Assembly: GCA_036496265.1 (NCBI GenBank)
Contig: DASXLL010000045.1
Coordinates: 1 to 52,803, forward strand
From: CAYLLN01 sp036496265
GTDB lineage: Bacteria; Planctomycetota; Planctomycetia; Pirellulales; Pirellulaceae
Direction: 5' to 3'
Length of the DNA: 52,803 nt
Within the stretch, counting starts at the first letter, position 1. Every line of letters begins with the position of its first letter. Under the pieces are notes generated by a model. It was not told the DNA's origin, ran no database searches, and saw only the letters and a list, made by a program, of their open reading frames with translations. A program made the translations under genes and the position numbers. This document shows, one piece after another, positions 50,336 to 52,803 of the stretch.

Positions 50336-51007
50336 ATGAGGCGGCTACTTTCGCTCTGGATCATCCTTTCCAGCATTGGATTCGCGCCGGCGCAGGACGA
50401 TTTGAAGTTCGTGGCGGTTGACCTTCAACCTCATGCCACACAGAAGCGAAACGAGGGTTTGGGCAGCGGTATCGCAGGCAACGACCTGGCCAGCGTCCCG
50501 GCTGGTGGAGAAACGTTTGGCGGGATTGTGTTCAATATCGAGGACGGCATTGTTCATCTCGGAAGTACAATCGTCGATCGCCACCCTGAGAAGGTGGAAG
50601 GGATCAGTGTCGGCTCTAAATGCTTGAAGGTTCACATCTTGCACGCTACCTGCTTTGGCGGGGGGCCGAACAAGCCCGGCAATCAGCTTCATGTCGCCGA
50701 CGGTACGGTGATCGGTCAATACAAGATCCACTACAGTGACGGCACCGGCGAGGACATCTCTATCGTTTATGGTGAGGATGTCCGGGACTGGTTCTACGTC
50801 GATGACGAGGCGAAGACTACACGCGGCAAAATCGTATGGAACGGAGAAAACGGCCGCGCGGTGGAGGTCGGTGCCAAGATTCGCTTGTACATGATGACTT
50901 GGGAGAACCCGCATCCAGAAAAAGTGATTGCGAGCATTGACTACGTTGGAAAAAAGAGCGAAACGCCGGCTGCCCCTTTCTGCATGGCGATAACATTAGA
51001 GAGGTGA
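50336..51007 (+). CDS. Exported protein of unknown function
   Basis: A 223-aa protein with a clear signal peptide (MRRLLSLWIILSSIGFAPAQ) and a strong ribosome binding site (GGAGG, about 9 bases upstream). The mature part is beta-rich (VHLGSTIVDRHPEK, LKVHILHATCFGGGPNKPGNQ, IGQYKIHYSDGTGEDISIVYGEDVRDWFY), like a galactose-binding/jelly-roll domain as in NPCBM-type modules. No catalytic residues can be named. It is a common type of planctomycete exported protein, so carbohydrate binding is a fair guess but not shown. Confidence 0.8.
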   Translation: MRRLLSLWIILSSIGFAPAQDDLKFVAVDLQPHATQKRNEGLGSGIAGNDLASVPAGGETFGGIVFNIEDGIVHLGSTIVDRHPEKVEGISVGSKCLKVHILHATCFGGGPNKPGNQLHVADGTVIGQYKIHYSDGTGEDISIVYGEDVRDWFYVDDEAKTTRGKIVWNGENGRAVEVGAKIRLYMMTWENPHPEKVIASIDYVGKKSETPAAPFCMAITLER

Positions 51008-51107
51008 CCCAGACCGATCAAAGCAGAAATGCGACTCAACGAGACTCGCGACAGCAACAACGGGTTCGCAGTGGCGGCTCGATTTGGCGGGCGGATATGA
51101 TGGCGGG

Positions 51108-51377
51108 ATGAGCGGCGAATATCTAAAGCGCTTGGTGCAAAGGCTTATCAAAGAGCAACGCCGCCGGCGGTGGGCAGACGTTCGCTTTCTGGTACGTGCA
51201 ACTGCGATAACGATTGGCATGTGTGCGGCGATCGCCGCGGTTGGCTCAATAGCATCCACCATGTGGCGTGGCCAGTTTGAAGGCACTCCCATCGGCCGCA
51301 TTGGCCGTGGAATCAACGCCATCACTCCAGACATTGAACGGCGGGACAAGGAAGTGGAAGAATTGAGCCGCCCGTAA
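51108..51377 (+). CDS. Small single-span membrane protein, unknown
   Basis: 89 aa from the ATG at 51108 (TTG at 51084 is an in-frame alternative that adds eight residues). A basic N-terminus (RLVQRLIKEQRRRRW) precedes one membrane span (ATAITIGMCAAIAAVGSIAS, about 37-56), then a charged C-terminus (ITPDIERRDKEVEEL). I do not recognise the family. It has no strong ribosome binding site and lies just before the decayed IS110 copy. Confidence 0.55.
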   Translation: MSGEYLKRLVQRLIKEQRRRRWADVRFLVRATAITIGMCAAIAAVGSIASTMWRGQFEGTPIGRIGRGINAITPDIERRDKEVEELSRP

Positions 51378-51498
51378 TACAAAAAAGCCCCCAATGAAAC
51401 TATGAAAGCGGAGGTCGAACCGCGTTTGGGATAGACCTACAAACGGGGTAAACGAGTGGTGTTGTTCGTCACTCTGTTTCCACAAAAGGAGCAATCCC

Positions 51499-52285
51499 AG
51501 GAAGTACGTCGGCATCGACCTCCACAAGAAGACTATCAGCGTCTGCGTGGTGGTAAAAGAGCGAGGCAAGAGGAAGATTGCGGCTCGCGAGCGGCTGGAA
51601 TGCCAGGACGAGGCGGCAATTAAGAGTTGGTTCAGCGAGCTTCGCAAATTCGAAGTCGTCGTGGAGGCGACAGCCAGCTACGAATGGTTCGTGAAGCTAG
51701 TCGAGCCGCTGGCTTGTCGTGTTGTGCTGGCACATCCGAAGAAGCTGCGGATCATCGCCGAGAGCAAACGCAAAAGTGACAAACTCGACGCGCAGGTCCT
51801 CGCAGAGTTCCTGGCCAGCGATGAGATTCCTCTGGCTTATCGTCCTTGTCCGCGGGTGCGGGAGCATCGGGCACTGGTCCGTTGGCGTGGCTACATTCAG
51901 CGTCGCTTGACGAGTGTGAAGAACAAGCTGCGGCCATATTCTGGCTGCCTACAACTCGGATGTGCCGAACCTATTCACTGCGGAAAGTCTGGCGCATCTG
52001 GCCACCGTGCGGCTCACGGCATCCGACCGCTTTGTCTCCGAGCAGCTTGTCACGGAATTGGAGCAACACCAGGAACGGCTGCGTGCCGCCAACCATCGAC
52101 TGCGAGAGTTTGCGGCGACCGCTTCCCTGGCCGAGCGTGAAGCGCGAGCCGTTCTCGGCAGCATTCCCCAGGTGGGAGTGATCACTGCCGATGTGATCCT
52201 CGCCGAACTGGGAGACTGGCGCCGCTTCGGTTCTCAGGCCGAGGTGCTAGCTATGCTGGCCTCGTGCCGGGCTTCCGCGCTGAGT
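51499..52285 (+). pseudogene. Decayed IS110-family transposase (two frameshifts, no start codon)
   Basis: The frame begins RKYVGIDLHKKTISVCVV, the N-terminal RuvC-like (DEDD) part of IS110 transposases (first catalytic Asp in YVGIDLH). It continues with VEATASYEWFVKLVEPL, HPKKLRIIAESKRKSDKLDAQVLAEFL and RVREHRALVRWR. At 51931-51935 an extra base shifts the frame (expected LRHILAAYNSDVPNLFTAES continues one frame over, to the Transposase_20 part LGSIPQVGVITADVILAELGDW). A second shift of one base at 52243-52248 breaks ASYAGLVPGFRA from what precedes it, and the catalytic Ser region after it is missing. The usual start codon before RKYVG is absent (CCC-AGG-AAG). The copy is inactive. Confidence 0.85.
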
Positions 52286-52355
52286 TGCTTTATGGACCGT
52301 ATAAACAACCAGCCTACCAGCCCTCGGGCAAACAGCCACGGCAGAGCAGCCTAAG

Positions 52356-52677
52356 AAACTCTTTCACCGTTTTAGGCAACTTTCGCCACTGAGCGGCGGA
52401 AACGCCGCGCGCTTCCCATTTTGCTTCCCATTGGGGCGAAATCTGGCGTTTTCCGAGTGTTTTCCGCGATTTGTCGAGTCCCACCGGGGGAGCTTTTTGC
52501 AATGCAAACCTAATGCGTTGCCATCCCAAATACAATGGTCCATGTGGCATTTGGATTGGAGTTGCGTTGACGCTCAATTGTGCGTGAAACGCCACTCTTG
52601 CGTTGTGCTGGCGTGGTTGATTTCAGCCTGCAGCATTTTCATTTGAACTGTGACAGCACTTGCCTTATTCGAACTAA
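52356..52677. other. Intergenic stretch, no supported gene
   Basis: 322 bases between the decayed IS110 and the IS5-like end. A minus-strand frame of 93 codons (52314-52595) with a coding-like C-terminal half (WRKLPKTVKEFL) is seen, but it overlaps IS110 remnants and has no start signal, so I do not call it. Confidence 0.4.
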
Positions 52678-52803
52678 GAGCCTATCCGAAAAGGATCCTC
52701 GTGTTTTCTGTAGTTTATGCGGCGGTGCGGTAGTGGAACGGCGGGCGGGACATGGGAGCGAGGCGACGGAGCATCACGTGAATGCTGCTTAATTGGATCA
52801 TGG
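52678..52803 (-). mobile_element. End of an IS5-like insertion sequence (TIR from 52678)
   Basis: The terminus GAGCCTATCCGAAAAGG begins at 52678 and follows a TAA target trinucleotide. It matches the IS end at 114-137 (about 19 of 24 bases). The element continues past the right edge of the window. This is the 3' end of the IS relative to its transposase, whereas 1-137 is the 5' end, so the two partial elements have the same orientation. Confidence 0.65.
52715..52803 (-). CDS. IS5-family transposase, C-terminus only (runs off the window)
   Basis: The minus-strand frame that ends with TAA at 52715-52717 reads ...IQLSSIHVMLRRLAP, then about 12 more residues. 'a.i.l..i..mLRRL' is the usual C-terminal helix of IS5/Transposase_11 proteins. 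The stop is about 37 bases inside the terminal repeat, as expected. Together with 1-49 it suggests copies of one element at both contig ends. Confidence 0.65.
   Translation of the reverse strand, partial: MIQLSSIHVMLRRLAPMSRPPFHYRTAA

Noticed and set aside
52314..52595. 93-codon minus-strand frame after the IS110 remnant
   Set aside because: Overlaps the IS110 remnant, lacks a binding site and is not recognisable; perhaps a decayed gene tail.

Overview
The window is almost certainly planctomycete DNA, most likely from the Pirellulales or a relative. The markers are LEPR-XLL-type N-termini (229 and 31583), a giant dockerin-bearing repeat protein, PVC-type cytochrome/dehydrogenase fusions, an ECF sigma factor coupled to a Ser/Thr kinase with TPRs, an N-terminal 'FSLR' membrane-anchored small protein, and a tetrahydromethanopterin-linked formyltransferase. 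Both window ends lie inside IS5-like elements with nearly the same terminal inverted repeat: a transposase N-terminus at 1-49 (-) and a transposase C-terminus at 52715-52803 (-). The window is therefore probably one whole contig that broke at a repeated IS. I see no rRNA, tRNA or CRISPR.

Layout. 1-140: IS end. 229-9183: 2984-aa surface protein with 8 copies of a ~121-aa unit and 5 copies of a ~159-aa unit. 9221-12290 (-): phytanoyl-CoA-dioxygenase-like enzyme, HpcH/HpaI aldolase and a Tat-exported sialidase-fold protein. 12619-21393 (+): an ACP-fused alpha-oxoamine synthase, a GNAT acyltransferase that may make ceramide with it, 5-formyl-THF cyclo-ligase, formylmethanofuran:H4MPT formyltransferase, an exported sugar-dehydrogenase/triheme fusion and an exported alpha/beta hydrolase. 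21394-26377 (-): an ECF42-type sigma factor followed by four DGPF (YCII-like) proteins, a PhnB-like VOC protein and an unknown 71-aa protein, with a DMT-type transporter upstream. 26495-27746: a hypothetical protein and a cupin.

27959-32815 (+): overlapping sigma factor, kinase-TPR and LEPR-type protein, a tight signalling operon, followed by a LOG-family gene with a leaderless-type promoter. 33471-34079: a small gene boxed by an imperfect 40-bp inverted repeat. 34159-40030 (-): a 1266-aa fusion of SGNH, PVC dehydrogenase, azurin-like and heme c domains, a Tm-1/UPF0261 protein carrying an in-frame intergenic-type repeat, and a second HpcH/HpaI aldolase. 40051-40624 (-): a YefM/YoeB toxin-antitoxin pair with TGTACA operator boxes. 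A perfect 20-bp inverted repeat follows.

40877-46635: three TPR glycosyltransferases, one OGT/SPINDLY type on + and two tandem GT-B paralogues on -. 46636-47677: gene-poor stretch with short dispersed repeats. 47678-49608: GH5-like exported hydrolase and a SAM methyltransferase. 49609-52803: small or decaying genes, including a lysine-rich frameshifted gene with its own terminator, an exported unknown, a small membrane protein, a dead IS110 copy and the second IS5-like end.

The best candidates for a little-described system are the ACP-SPT/GNAT pair, the ECF42-DGPF operon with its unknown small member, the sigma-kinase-LEPR operon, and the copper/heme/SGNH fusion. All functional assignments rest on motifs read by eye; no database search was run.
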